Source: Rhizobium johnstonii 3841
GTDB taxonomy: Bacteria > Pseudomonadota > Alphaproteobacteria > Rhizobiales > Rhizobiaceae
NCBI RefSeq assembly: GCF_000009265.1
Contig: NC_008383.1
Span: 1 to 64,000 of the forward strand
Length of the DNA stretch: 64,000 nt
Direction of reading: 5' to 3'
The position numbers and the translations under genes are program-made. Positions 52,369-61,297 of this stretch are shown one piece after another (positions within the stretch are counted from its first letter, which is position 1; every line of letters begins with the position of its first letter). Under the pieces are notes generated by a model, which saw only the letters and a list, made by a program, of their open reading frames with translations, ran no database searches and was not told the DNA's origin.

Positions 52369-52390
52369 TTCAGTTTTCCTCTTGACTGAA

Positions 52391-52427
52391 TTGCACTGGT
52401 GAGTGCAGAATTACACTATATAGTGCA
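52391..52427. promoter_or_regulatory. Two TetR operators overlapping the MFS promoter
   Basis: Site 1 is TGCACT-GGTG-AGTGCA (52392-52407). Site 2 is CACTATATAGTG (52414-52425), a perfect 12-bp palindrome flanked by A and C. Both share the half-site CACT/AGTG. A possible rightward promoter, TTGCAC (52391-52396), 17 nt, CACTAT (52414-52419), is covered by both sites, so repressor binding would block the transporter operon. Confidence 0.75.
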
Positions 52428-52473
52428 CCATGATTGGGCGCAACCCCCACGGCCCAGGGACAACGGATCTTCC

Positions 52474-53688
52474 ATGGCAGGCGAGAGCACTCCTCACTCA
52501 CAGTTGACGCGCGGCACGCTGCCAATGCTGGCGGCCGCCTGTGGGATCACCGTCGGCAATGTTTACCTATGCCAACCGCTACTCGACCAGATGGCGGTGA
52601 GCCTGAGGGTGCCCGAGCAAACAGCCGGCTTGGTCGCCGTCGGCGCCCAGGTCGGCTATGCGCTCGGCATCCTGTTCGTGCTGCCTCTTGCCGACGTGAT
52701 TGCATCGCGTCGATTGGTGCGCACGCTGCTGGTGTTGACTTCGCTCTTTCTGTTGGCCGCAGCGTTCTCGTCAAGGACTTCGCTGCTGGCCGCGGCCAGC
52801 GTCGCGCTAACGGCATCGACCGTTGTCCCGCAAATCTTGATCCCGATCGTCTCGGGCATGACGGCGCCTGAGCATCGCGGACGGACCATCGGTGCGCTGC
52901 AAACCGGACTGATCCTTGGCATCCTGTTGTCGCGCACAGCATCGGGATCCCTCGCACAGGTGACCGGTACCTGGCGTTCTCCCTACTTGCTGGCTGCCGT
53001 CTTGACCGGCCTGTTGGTGCTAATCGTGCCGCGCCTGATCCCTGAGCGCGAAACCAAGCCCCGGCATACCGGCTATCTCAGCCTGCTGCGTTCGCTACCG
53101 CCACTGCTGCAGCACCGCCCGCTACGCCTGTCCATGACGCTGGGCTTCCTGGTCTTCGGTGCCTTCTCGGCTCTATGGGCGACGCTGGCCTTCTACCTCG
53201 CCGGCCCAGACTTTGGGTTCGGGCCAGCAACGGCAGGTCTGTTCGGGCTCTACGGCGCGCCAGGCGCGATCCTGGCGCCGATGGCCGGTCGACTGTCCGA
53301 TCGCGTTGGTTCGTCCAAGATCAACCTGGTGTCGCTGGCTGCCAGCGGCATAGCCTTAGCACTGGCAGGCTGGCTCGGCGGCGGCTCGCTGCTCATCTTG
53401 GTGGTGGCCGTGAACCTGCTCGACTTCGGCCTGCAAAGCGGTCAGATCGCGAACCAGACGCGTATTTTGGGGCTTGGCGATGACATCCGCGCTCGTCTCA
53501 ATACGCTTTACATGGCCGCCACCTTCGGCGGCGGAGCGGCCGGTTCTTTTGCGGGGATGCTGGCATGGAGCTTCGGCGGCTGGACCAGCGCCTGCGGCCT
53601 ATCGCTAGCGCTTATAGCTGCGGCGGCTAGCACGCTCGTCCTGAACTGGAAGAACGAATACCGATCCTCTCACATGAAAGGAGAATGA
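52474..53688 (+). CDS. MFS transporter, exporter type
   Basis: A 404-aa major facilitator protein with 12 predicted membrane segments. The MFS loop 2-3 motif lies at LADVIASRRLVRTLLV, and the motif after TM8 is GRLSDRVGSSK. ATG 52474 is chosen because the upstream part of the open frame overlaps the operators. The DHA1-like pattern and the adjacent TetR gene suggest an efflux pump for small organic compounds. The SDR gene starts right after its stop, so transporter, SDR and aldo-keto reductase probably form one operon. Confidence 0.88.
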   Translation: MAGESTPHSQLTRGTLPMLAAACGITVGNVYLCQPLLDQMAVSLRVPEQTAGLVAVGAQVGYALGILFVLPLADVIASRRLVRTLLVLTSLFLLAAAFSSRTSLLAAASVALTASTVVPQILIPIVSGMTAPEHRGRTIGALQTGLILGILLSRTASGSLAQVTGTWRSPYLLAAVLTGLLVLIVPRLIPERETKPRHTGYLSLLRSLPPLLQHRPLRLSMTLGFLVFGAFSALWATLAFYLAGPDFGFGPATAGLFGLYGAPGAILAPMAGRLSDRVGSSKINLVSLAASGIALALAGWLGGGSLLILVVAVNLLDFGLQSGQIANQTRILGLGDDIRARLNTLYMAATFGGGAAGSFAGMLAWSFGGWTSACGLSLALIAAAASTLVLNWKNEYRSSHMKGE

Positions 53689-53689
53689 A

Positions 53690-54421
53690 ATGAGCGATCT
53701 TACCGGACGAGTAGCACTTGTTACCGGCGCCTCGCGCGGTATCGGCCGTGACATAGCCTACGCTCTGTCCTCTGCCGGCGCCAGCGTCGCGGTGGGCTAC
53801 CACAGCGATCGAACGGGGGCAGAGGCAGTCGCCGAGACGATCCGCCAGGAAGGCGGGAGGGCGGTCGCGGTCGGCGGCGATGTGTCCGACCCGCAGATCG
53901 CAGTGGATCTCGTCCGCGAGACAGAGGCGCAATTGGGGCCGTTGGGCATTGTCGTGAACAATGCCGGTATCAATCCATCACGCCCACTCGACCAGATCAC
54001 GGCGGCTGACTGGGACGAGACCATTCGAGTCAATCTCACTTCCGCCTTCCATGTCACTCAGGCCGCTGTACCTGGCCTGCGGGAACGCAAGTGGGGCAGG
54101 ATCATCACCATATCGTCGGTGGCCGCACAGCTCGGCGGCGTCATCGGTCCGCATTATGCAGCCAGTAAGGCTGGTTTGATCGGGCTTGCCCATTACTACG
54201 CGGCTGCGCTGGCCAAGGAGGGCATCACCTCCAATGCCATTGCCCCCGCGCTGATCGAGACGGAAATGCTCAAGAGCAATTCGGCGATCCAGCCTACGCT
54301 CATCCCGGTAGGGCGATTCGGCCAGACCCACGAGGTGTCGTCAGTGGTCGTGCTGCTGGCCGGGAATGGCTATATCACCGGTCAGACGATCAGCGTTAAC
54401 GGTGGCTGGTATATGAGCTGA
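53690..54421 (+). CDS. SDR family oxidoreductase (FabG-like)
   Basis: A 243-aa short-chain dehydrogenase. TGASRGIG (about 12-19), NNAG, the Ser in TISSVAAQLG, YAASK and GQTISVNGGWYMS are all present. It starts 1 nt after the MFS stop behind AAAGGAGAATGAA and precedes an aldo-keto reductase. Two reductases plus an exporter under one TetR repressor look like detoxification of reactive carbonyls or a similar compound. Confidence 0.9.
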   Translation: MSDLTGRVALVTGASRGIGRDIAYALSSAGASVAVGYHSDRTGAEAVAETIRQEGGRAVAVGGDVSDPQIAVDLVRETEAQLGPLGIVVNNAGINPSRPLDQITAADWDETIRVNLTSAFHVTQAAVPGLRERKWGRIITISSVAAQLGGVIGPHYAASKAGLIGLAHYYAAALAKEGITSNAIAPALIETEMLKSNSAIQPTLIPVGRFGQTHEVSSVVVLLAGNGYITGQTISVNGGWYMS

Positions 54422-54436
54422 GTAGAGGATAAAGCG

Positions 54437-55252
54437 ATGTTAACACGCATCATCCCCGCCACGAAGGAAGCCCTGCCCGTGATAGGGCTCGGCACCTATC
54501 GGGGCTTCGACGTTACGCTCAATGCGCCGGGCGAAGAACGGCTCTCCAATGTGCTCGACACGCTTTTTGCGGCGGGCGGAACGCTCCTTGACAGCTCGCC
54601 TATGTATGGGCGTGCCGAAGAAGTCGTCGGCGCGCTGCTCACTCGTCAGCCCCGCGCTGACTCGCCTTTTCTTGCGACCAAGGTTTGGACATCAGGGCGA
54701 GAGGCTGGCGTCCGGCAGATCGAGCAGTCGTTCCGTCTGCTTCGCAGTGACGTTATCGACCTCATACAGGTTCACAATCTTCAGGACTGGCAAACGCATC
54801 TGCAGACCCTGCGCGGTCTCAAAGAAGCCGGACGTATCCGCTATATTGGCATAACCCATTACACTCGCTCGGGTTATGCCGAGGTGGAGCGGGTTCTGAA
54901 CACAACGCCGGTCGACTTCCTTCAGATCAACTATTCAGTGGAAGAACGCGAAGCGGAGAAGAGACTACTCCCACTGGCTGAGGACAAGGGCGTTGCGGTC
55001 TTGTGTAACCGGCCCTTTGGAGGCGGTGATCTGTTGCGCCGCCTTAAGGCGAAGCCGCTGCCTGACTGGGCAGAGGAGGTAGGTGCGACTTCGTGGGCGC
55101 AGCTTGCGCTCAAATTCGTGCTTGGCCACCGAGCAATCACCTGCGCGATTCCGGGAACCGGGAATCCAGCTTCCATGATCGATAACACAAAGGCAGCGAG
55201 CGGGTCTGTGCTGACCCCGAAACAGCGTGCTGAACTGATCGAGACCGTCTAA
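54437..55252 (+). CDS. Aldo/keto reductase
   Basis: A 271-aa NADPH-dependent reductase. The catalytic tetrad region has LLDSSPMYGRAEE (Asp and Tyr) and FLATKVWTS (Lys); the usual catalytic His near IQVHNLQDW is also present. The NADP-binding C-terminus is CAIPGTGNPASMIDN. It follows the SDR gene by 15 nt. It reduces aldehydes or ketones; the physiological substrate is unknown. Confidence 0.9.
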   Translation: MLTRIIPATKEALPVIGLGTYRGFDVTLNAPGEERLSNVLDTLFAAGGTLLDSSPMYGRAEEVVGALLTRQPRADSPFLATKVWTSGREAGVRQIEQSFRLLRSDVIDLIQVHNLQDWQTHLQTLRGLKEAGRIRYIGITHYTRSGYAEVERVLNTTPVDFLQINYSVEEREAEKRLLPLAEDKGVAVLCNRPFGGGDLLRRLKAKPLPDWAEEVGATSWAQLALKFVLGHRAITCAIPGTGNPASMIDNTKAASGSVLTPKQRAELIETV

Positions 55253-56209
55253 TGACCTCGGCTAAACATCTGACACGAGCGATTGGGGGCGGCGCCGATA
55301 AGCGCGGCGCCGCTCCTGCTCCAATCTGAGGCACCTGCGGTCCACGTCCAAAACGCAATCAAGTCCGGCCTCAGCGCCCTGAGACAGAGCTTGTTCAGTG
55401 AGAAGAGACGATTTATCGGCTCGTTGTTGCTCACTCGCAGGGGAGCGACGATGAGGCGGATATCCGCGCGTCGAAATCTGCGACCCGGTTATCAAAAACC
55501 TCCGCGCGCTCTGTAAAAGCACCATTAGGCAGGTGTTAGATCCATATCGTGCTGGGTGACTTGCGCGTGACGACAGCGTCTTTCGTTCCGGCAACTGAGG
55601 GATCAGCGAGAGCCTTTATTTGGCTGGCCTAAGAATTCCAGCGCCCAACTTACGGCGAAACCAACAATTCAGCGATCAGCGACGACGTGATCGCCGCGCC
55701 AAGCGAGCCTCGAGGTATCACGTGGTGGTCGACCTCCAGCTGGACTCTGCTGCGGCCAGCACCTCCTGCCGCCCGACGTCAAGCAAGCGGCGGGCCATCG
55801 TGGTTCCAAGCGTCGGACGTGGATCCAGTAAGTTGCCTTACCCTCGACAATCGCTGCACTGGAGCACACGGGCCTAGCGACTGGCCTCGTGTTGCACTCT
55901 CAACATGTGGGAGATGAAAAGCTGACATCACTCCCGCTGGCAGACTCGACGAGAACTTCCAGATTGAGGACCCCGCCCCTATCAGGTGCCACCTGCAATA
56001 GCTTCGTGGCGCGAATGATATCGATCTTGGCATGAGCTGTCATTTCCTGCGGTTGGATAAGATCCTAGGTTGGTGGCCATCGGCGACCAGCGCGTGCAAC
56101 CTGGCTTCGATGCTACCCGTTCGCCGGTAATCAAAAGCGAACGCGATCCCTCAACGGGCGACCGGCTCTAGCTTAAATCTTTTTGCATCATTTTTATAAA
56201 GGCCATATC
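55253..56209. other. Gene-free, apparently decayed stretch
   Basis: About 950 bases without a convincing gene on either strand. All frames are short or interrupted and I recognise no family. A minus-strand stretch at about 55910-56045 has protein-like composition (MTAHAKIDIIRATKLLQV...), but is only about 47 codons. Near 56125-56135 is another GGTAATCAAAAG, shared with 36726-36740. Confidence 0.4.
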
Positions 56210-57222
56210 ATGAAAATCGTCCAAACCGTCATCGCCGGCGCCGTTGCCGCCGCTGTAGCGAACGTGGCGCTGGCCGCTCGTAGCCCTGGCGTCGAACGCA
56301 ATACGGAGGGCTTCCTGGAAGCGATGGCCAAGGCTGGCGCTCCGCCCCTGGAGTCTCTCTCCCCCGCCGATGCACGGGCGGCCGTGGCGGCTGCGCAAGC
56401 CGGCGCCAAGCTGGCGCCGGCCGACATCAGCGAGAAGACGATAAGCGTCGACGGCAAACCTCTGAAGCTCACCATCGTACGTCCGGCTGGCACCGATGGC
56501 GTGCTGCCGGGTTTCATGTTCTTCCACGGTGGAGGCTGGATCCTCGGCGACTTCCCGACGAACGAGCGGTTCGTCCGCGACCTGGTCGCAGACTCCGGCG
56601 CAGCGGCAATATTCGTCAACTACACGCTGTCGCCGGAGGTGCGCTATCCGGTGGCGATCAACGAGGCTTATGCAGCCACAAAGTGGGTCGCCGAGAATGG
56701 CGAACAGATCAGCGTCGATGGCAAGCGGCTAGCTGTTGTCGGTAACAGCGTCGGCGGCAATATGGCGGCGGTGGTCGCGCTGATGGCTAAGGACAAGGGC
56801 GGTCCGGCTCTGCGTGCCCAGGTCCTGTTCTGGCCAGCTACAAACGCGAACTTCGAGGACGCCTCCTACGACGCGTTTGCCACCGGTCACTTCCTTACCA
56901 AGGACATGATGAAGTGGTTTTGGAGCGCCTATGTCCCGCACGCTGAGCAGCGCCAGGAAATCTACGCCCCGCCGCTCCAGGCGACGCCTGAGCAATGGAA
57001 AGGCTTGCCGCCGACACTTATGCAGACGGCGGAAATGGACGTCTGCGCGACGAAGCCGAAGCCTATGCCCGCAAGCTCGACGCTGCCGGCGTCGACGTGG
57101 TCGTTACCCGCTACAACGGCATGATCCACGATTTCGGGGCGATCAACCCGTTGTCCGATTTGCCCGCCTCGCGTGCCGCGATGCATCAGGCAAGCGAGGA
57201 ACTCAAGGCTCGCCTGCGCTGA
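56210..57222 (+). pseudogene. Exported HSL-type alpha/beta hydrolase with a frameshift
   Basis: A hormone-sensitive-lipase-type esterase of about 337 aa. Signal peptide about 1-22 (VIAGAVAAAVANVALA). The oxyanion motif is FFHGGGWILGD, the nucleophile elbow is GNSVGGN, and the catalytic His is in RYNGMIHDFGAI. A one-base deletion at about 57043, inside the segment holding the catalytic Asp (AEMDV|LRDEAEAYARKLDAAG), puts the last 60 codons, including the His, in another frame. The frame read without the loss ends at TGA 57220-57222. The rest is well preserved, so the break is recent or a sequencing error. Confidence 0.8.
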
Positions 57223-57388
57223 GGTCGGCCGGCAAGTCCTGGAAGTCAGCCCTTCCCGAAGCCTGACGCGGGCACGGGGAGGAATCCCGGGCGACGAGTC
57301 CGTCCATCTCTCGTCGCCCGGTGTCTCCGGTATAGATTGGCAGTTATGCGCACCGTTGGAGTTTGTCCGCGCCTACTAGGCACCTCTC

Positions 57389-58005
57389 GTGCATCGACAG
57401 CAGCACGTGGTTGGTGGGCAAGCAGGGCGTCAGCCCTATTCGCTGGCGTTGATGTCACCAGACCATCCCGAAGCCAAGGCCGACGGATTTCACCGCTTAA
57501 ACCCGAAAGGGCGAATCCCTGTTCTCATTGCCGAGAATTTTACTCTCACTGAGGCGCCGGCAATCTTATTTCACCTGGGCCTGACGAATCCGGGTGCAGG
57601 GCTCCTGGGAGCGGGTGCAGAAAACATCGTCCGTTCCATCGAATGGTTCAACTGGCTGTCGAGCGCGGTTCACGCGGTCGCCGTCCGAATGATCCGGCGC
57701 TACGCATGATCTGGCGCGCCGACTTTTTCTTACCGGATCAATCGATGTACGCGCCCTTAGTTCATAAAGGAAAGGAGCATTTGGCTTCCGCGTTTGCGCT
57801 TATAGAATCCAAGTTGACGGACCGAGATTGGGAGAGTCCTATTCAATCGTTGATCCGTACTTTCTCGTAGTCCACCGCTGGGGAAGTCGTATGGCCGTTG
57901 CGATGCGAAATCTCTACCCCGCTTGGACCTCTCATGCACGTCGGCTGGAGGAGCGGGCGGCTGTGCGACGAGCCCTAACGCAAGAGGGAATATCCCAGTG
58001 GGGTA
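57389..58005 (+). pseudogene. Glutathione S-transferase remnant with frameshifts
   Basis: Pieces of a GST-like protein occur in three frames. The first has SLALMSPDHPEAKADGFHRL, then NPKGRIPVLIAENFTLTEAP (the thioredoxin-fold GSH-site motif with the cis-Pro) and an incomplete helical domain ending SSAVHAVAVRMI. After an insertion near 57690-57715 comes WRADFFLPDQSMYAPLVHKG. A second shift near 57830 leads into GESYSIVDPYFLVVHRWG, ending at about 58005. The N-terminal beta strand and catalytic residue are not recognisable. It is a decayed gene. Confidence 0.7.
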
Positions 58006-58222
58006 GCGGTCGCGTTGCCGAATCCAAGAATAACAAGATCACATACGCGGTCGTGCTAAAAAGTCTGGTAGCGTTCATTAGCGGGAAACCAACTCTACGG
58101 CCGCATTGACGCTCATCTCGAACGCCAAAGCCGATGGAGCGAGTTCAATGTCGTCCGTGCAGGCCAACGCCGAAGTATGATGGAGTTGGCCCGCCACAAA
58201 CGACCGGTTGGTTCGCTGCGGG

Positions 58223-58627
58223 CTATTTCGTCGCCATGATGTCGATCTTTGAAATGGTGGGCGCATGATCCAGCAATTCGGGGGCCTTGGCCATCAATGC
58301 GGCTGCGACCTTGCCAGCCAGGTGCGCCGACCGACCTGCCTCGTCGGGGAACGTGTCAAAGATTGCAAATTGGGTCTTACTTAAACGAACCGCATACCAA
58401 GCGATCGTTGCCGGCTCGTCCTGCACGATAGCGCGGCCGCCGCGCAGGAATTGCGCGACGTCCTCTTCCTTTCCAGCCTTGGCATCTAGCACGACCCACA
58501 AGCCGACGTTCGCCTGCGCGGTTGAAGTTGGCTCGGCGGCATGCGCCGGTGCACCGAGAATGAGTGCAGCGCTGATGTTGAGGGCGACCACCATCGCGGT
58601 TGCGGAGTACTTCAGAGAGACCATCAT
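58223..58627 (-). CDS. Exported antibiotic-biosynthesis-monooxygenase-like (quinol monooxygenase) protein
   Basis: A 134-aa protein with a signal peptide (about 1-30, AMVVALNISAALILGAPAHA) and one ABM domain: VGLWVVLDAKAGKEEDVAQF, WYAVRLSKTQFAIFDTF, LMAKAPELLDHAPTI. It resembles the broken gene at 19312, which lacks a signal peptide, so the two may be paralogues. ABM-fold proteins dimerise and oxidise quinols or act as scavengers without a cofactor. It is transcribed against its decaying neighbours. The frame is intact. Confidence 0.82.
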   Translation of the reverse strand: MMVSLKYSATAMVVALNISAALILGAPAHAAEPTSTAQANVGLWVVLDAKAGKEEDVAQFLRGGRAIVQDEPATIAWYAVRLSKTQFAIFDTFPDEAGRSAHLAGKVAAALMAKAPELLDHAPTISKIDIMATK

Positions 58628-58663
58628 TTTGATCCTTGAGGATGCGTTGAAGAGAGCCTCAGT

Positions 58664-59185
58664 CTACGCCAGCGAACTCGCAGCGCGAGTGGCGATAATG
58701 ACATCTTTGATATCATTATCGCCAAGTTTCGCATCTGCCAACGGGCGATCCTTGACGCGTGTTCGCAGCCAAATCACGAAGATCAGCGCAATCAAAACGG
58801 ACCCCAGCCATGCTGCGATAAAGAGGTCGCCCAGGATAGGCGAAGCTCCGATCGTCTGGATCACTTCGATGGAGCCAAGAGTATCAAACCAGGCAAGTGA
58901 TGTCTCAAGAAGACGTTCGCGGAAAAAGGCATCCAGTTCGCAACTCCGACGGTTCACGTGTCCGGCGGGACGGTCGATGCAGCCGCGTCTGCCGCTGCGG
59001 CGGAGCTGCGGAGACCACCAAAACTCATCGCAACACTTCAGGAATAGCAGCGTCGATGCGCGACCTATCTTGTAAAACCGGCTGAAAGGCGATGTGCCGG
59101 ACAATAGGTCTAACCTTTGCCGGCTCATCACTATCGGACAATCAGAACAGATCTCCAATATATCGATCGGGCCGACAGGCCACAT
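58664..59185 (-). CDS. Doubtful ORF with one membrane segment near its C-terminus
   Basis: An open frame of 173 codons. Only the last 65 residues look like protein: a membrane segment LFIAAWLGSVLIALIFVIWL, then a basic RTRVKDRP and an acidic helix. The N-terminal part is rich in Cys, Arg and Ser with no family. It may be the 3' end of a broken membrane-protein gene. Confidence 0.3.
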   Translation of the reverse strand: MWPVGPIDILEICSDCPIVMSRQRLDLLSGTSPFSRFYKIGRASTLLFLKCCDEFWWSPQLRRSGRRGCIDRPAGHVNRRSCELDAFFRERLLETSLAWFDTLGSIEVIQTIGASPILGDLFIAAWLGSVLIALIFVIWLRTRVKDRPLADAKLGDNDIKDVIIATRAASSLA

Positions 59186-59433
59186 TTCGTCTTGCTCCGG
59201 TTTGACCGGGAACCAGTAGGCAAGGTCACGCTCCTGACGTCCTCAACAGCAAGCCCATAATCGTCCCAAGACTCACGCGCTCGTCATTGGTCTCATTTTA
59301 CGTCAATCAATCAGCACTCGGTGGCGTGACGCAATTCGAATATCCGGGGAACAGGGTGCGCTCGGTGGCCACTAATTCCTGGCGGCCCGACCTCAGGCCC
59401 ACTAAAAGTTCAGGAGCCAAGCCTGCTCTTGAC

Positions 59434-59877
59434 TTAAGGCTCTCTTTCCCACTCCAAGATACCGCGCAACGTCTTTCCGGCTTGGGTAGCCGGAACGCTT
59501 TCGATGATCAGGGTGTCACCGTCCACGCGATAGGTCCGTTGTTGTTCGGAGCCCACCCAATTCTGATCACCCGCAATGTCAATTTTCGTTATGAAACGAT
59601 CGTTCTCCAGCCGATATTTACCGGAGTACGTATACAAGCTGCGGAAGGCGGCACTCTGCCCATCGGCACCTTCGGCCGGCTTGCGATCTTCAGCCGTGAT
59701 CAGAACCAATATGCGACCCGATGAGAAGAAGACACAGCCCGCGGGGCGCTCGCCAAACGGAGAGGGCTTTTGTTCCTTTGTGTCTACGTCTTCCAACACC
59801 CAACGTTTAAGCTTCCATGTGCCGGTGAGCGTTTTGGTGTCGGCGAAAGCCGGGTGAACGATAGAATGTGCGACCAT
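59434..59877 (-). CDS. Lipocalin-like domain protein
   Basis: A 147-aa protein of the bacterial lipocalin-like (Lipocalin_5) group: LTGTWKLKRWVLEDVDT, FSSGRILVLITAEDRKP, YSGKYRLENDRFITKIDI, and RTYRVDGDTLIIESVP. The ATG at 59877 follows AGGGAGC; the frame extends to 59946, but that part is not family-like. It might bind a small hydrophobic ligand. It stands alone between decayed genes. Confidence 0.78.
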   Translation of the reverse strand: MVAHSIVHPAFADTKTLTGTWKLKRWVLEDVDTKEQKPSPFGERPAGCVFFSSGRILVLITAEDRKPAEGADGQSAAFRSLYTYSGKYRLENDRFITKIDIAGDQNWVGSEQQRTYRVDGDTLIIESVPATQAGKTLRGILEWEREP

Positions 59878-60046
59878 TGTCAAGCTCCCTTGGATCTGGC
59901 GCTGTAATTGCACTCCGTGGCCTTGCTCGGTCATGCTAGATCGCATTTCTTGCGTTACCCAATATCAAATTCATCTGCCGCCATGCCAAACGAATATGCC
60001 CCCCGACGACGACCGATGGTGCATCTGCTGATCCTACCCAGAACAA

Positions 60047-60301
60047 TTAAGCTCTGATTAATGCGACATCTGACACGATCACCGGCACAAAAGTCGACGT
60101 ATCAGAGCTCAGCTGCTCAATTTGGCAAAGCTCCTTACGCCAGCGGAAAAGTTGACTGACATGGATGCCGGCCGCGCGGGCAATCTCGGAGATCACCGCG
60201 TCCGGCTCAAAACATGCAGCGACGAGGCGCTCTTTATCTTCGCGTGACCAGCGCCGACGGCGCTCTACGGACGTGATCACCTCAATTGAATGCTTCGTCA
60301 T
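60047..60301 (-). mobile_element. tnpA: IS66-type TnpA fragment
   Basis: The first 84 codons of a Tn3-like/IS66 accessory protein (TnpA, often about 130 aa): EVITSVERRRRWSREDKERL and ISEIARAAGIHVSQLFRWRK (HTH). After about residue 65 it departs from the family and ends at 60047, so it is truncated. No terminal inverted repeat of IS66 is visible on either side. Confidence 0.7.
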
Positions 60302-60847
60302 ATGGCTACTCCTAGTGTTACCACTAGGACTCGCAGTCAGCAGCCCGTCACTGCAAGACGGCCTTCACCGTGGGCTTACGGTGAAGATGTCGTGCAGACG
60401 TTGGAACGGGTGTGCCGGAATGTCGGCTATCCAAAGACCATCAGGGTCGATCAAGGGACGGAGTTCGTATCCCGCGATCTTGATCTTTGGGCTTATGCCA
60501 AGGGGGCGACCTTGGACTTCTCACGCCCAGGCAAGCCGACCGATAATGCATTCATTGAAGCATTCAATGGCCGCTTTCGTGCCGAATGTTTGAACCTGCA
60601 TTGGTTCCTAACCCTTGCGGATGCCCGCGAAAAGATGGAGGATTGGCGTAGATACTACAACGAAGAACGGCCTCATGGTGCAATCGGCAATAAGCCGCCG
60701 ATCTCGCTGATGAATTCGGGAGGCGCAACCAGCTCGCCTCCCTGAATGAAGCCGGAAAACTCTAGCGTCCGCTGGTCCAACGTTTGGGAGCGGTTCAAAA
60801 CCGCCGAGGCTCTAATCGCAGCCGGATGAAACTTCAGTGGCAGGTCA
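60302..60847 (+). mobile_element. 3' half of an IS3-family (IS407-group-like) element
   Basis: The C-terminal half of an IS3-type transposase OrfB (DDE integrase core) ends at 60745: RVDQGTEFVSRDLDLWAYAKG, DFSRPGKPTDNAFIEAFNGR (catalytic Glu), and WRRYYNEERPHGAIGNKPPI. The first catalytic Asp and all of OrfA are missing; recognisable homology begins near 60385. The right end is preserved: a terminal repeat ends GGCAGGTCA at 60847, the complement of the usual TGACCTGCC start. It abuts the IS66 fragment. Confidence 0.8.
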
Positions 60848-61028
60848 CCGGCTATGTAATTGCGGGGGGAGCGCAATTAGCCAAGGGGCGGCCGCCATCC
60901 GGCTTCCTCGGCGCCGAATGTGCTGCCGCGCAGTTCCATACATATGCTTACGCCGCGAAAGCCAACTTTCGCAACAGGTTAGGGCGGCGATCGCGTTAAG
61001 AATACCGAGGTCGCCGCACGGTTGCTCG

Positions 61029-61217
61029 CTATTCCTTATTTGGCTTTCTAAGTAGGTCAGCAGGTTCAACACCCAGCACGGCAGCGAATCGGTCTAGCAC
61101 CTCAATACTTGGGCTGTAGACGCATCGTTCTAGAGAGCTGATGTAGGTCCGATCAACGCTGGCACGATGGGCGAGCTCCTCCTGCGACATTTTTCTCGCC
61201 TGTCGAAGAGCTCTCAA
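61029..61217 (-). CDS. XRE family helix-turn-helix protein, 5' end lost
   Basis: A small DNA-binding protein of the XRE/Cro type (62 aa from TTG 61217): RQARKMSQEELAHRASVDRT, YISSLERCVYSPSIEVLDRF, then AAVLGVEPADLL. Family-like sequence continues upstream of the TTG (ADPAFARNLRAL) up to about 61240, but there is no ATG and a stop lies a few codons beyond. So the native start has been removed at the junction with imuB. If expressed it must use the TTG. Such short XRE proteins usually regulate nearby genes. Confidence 0.65.
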   Translation of the reverse strand: MRALRQARKMSQEELAHRASVDRTYISSLERCVYSPSIEVLDRFAAVLGVEPADLLRKPNKE

Positions 61218-61297
61218 ATTTCGAGCGAAGGCCGGATCTGCCGACGGATCGTATTCGTCGCGCCGATCCGTCTATTCCGCCTGAACAGGCGATCGCC

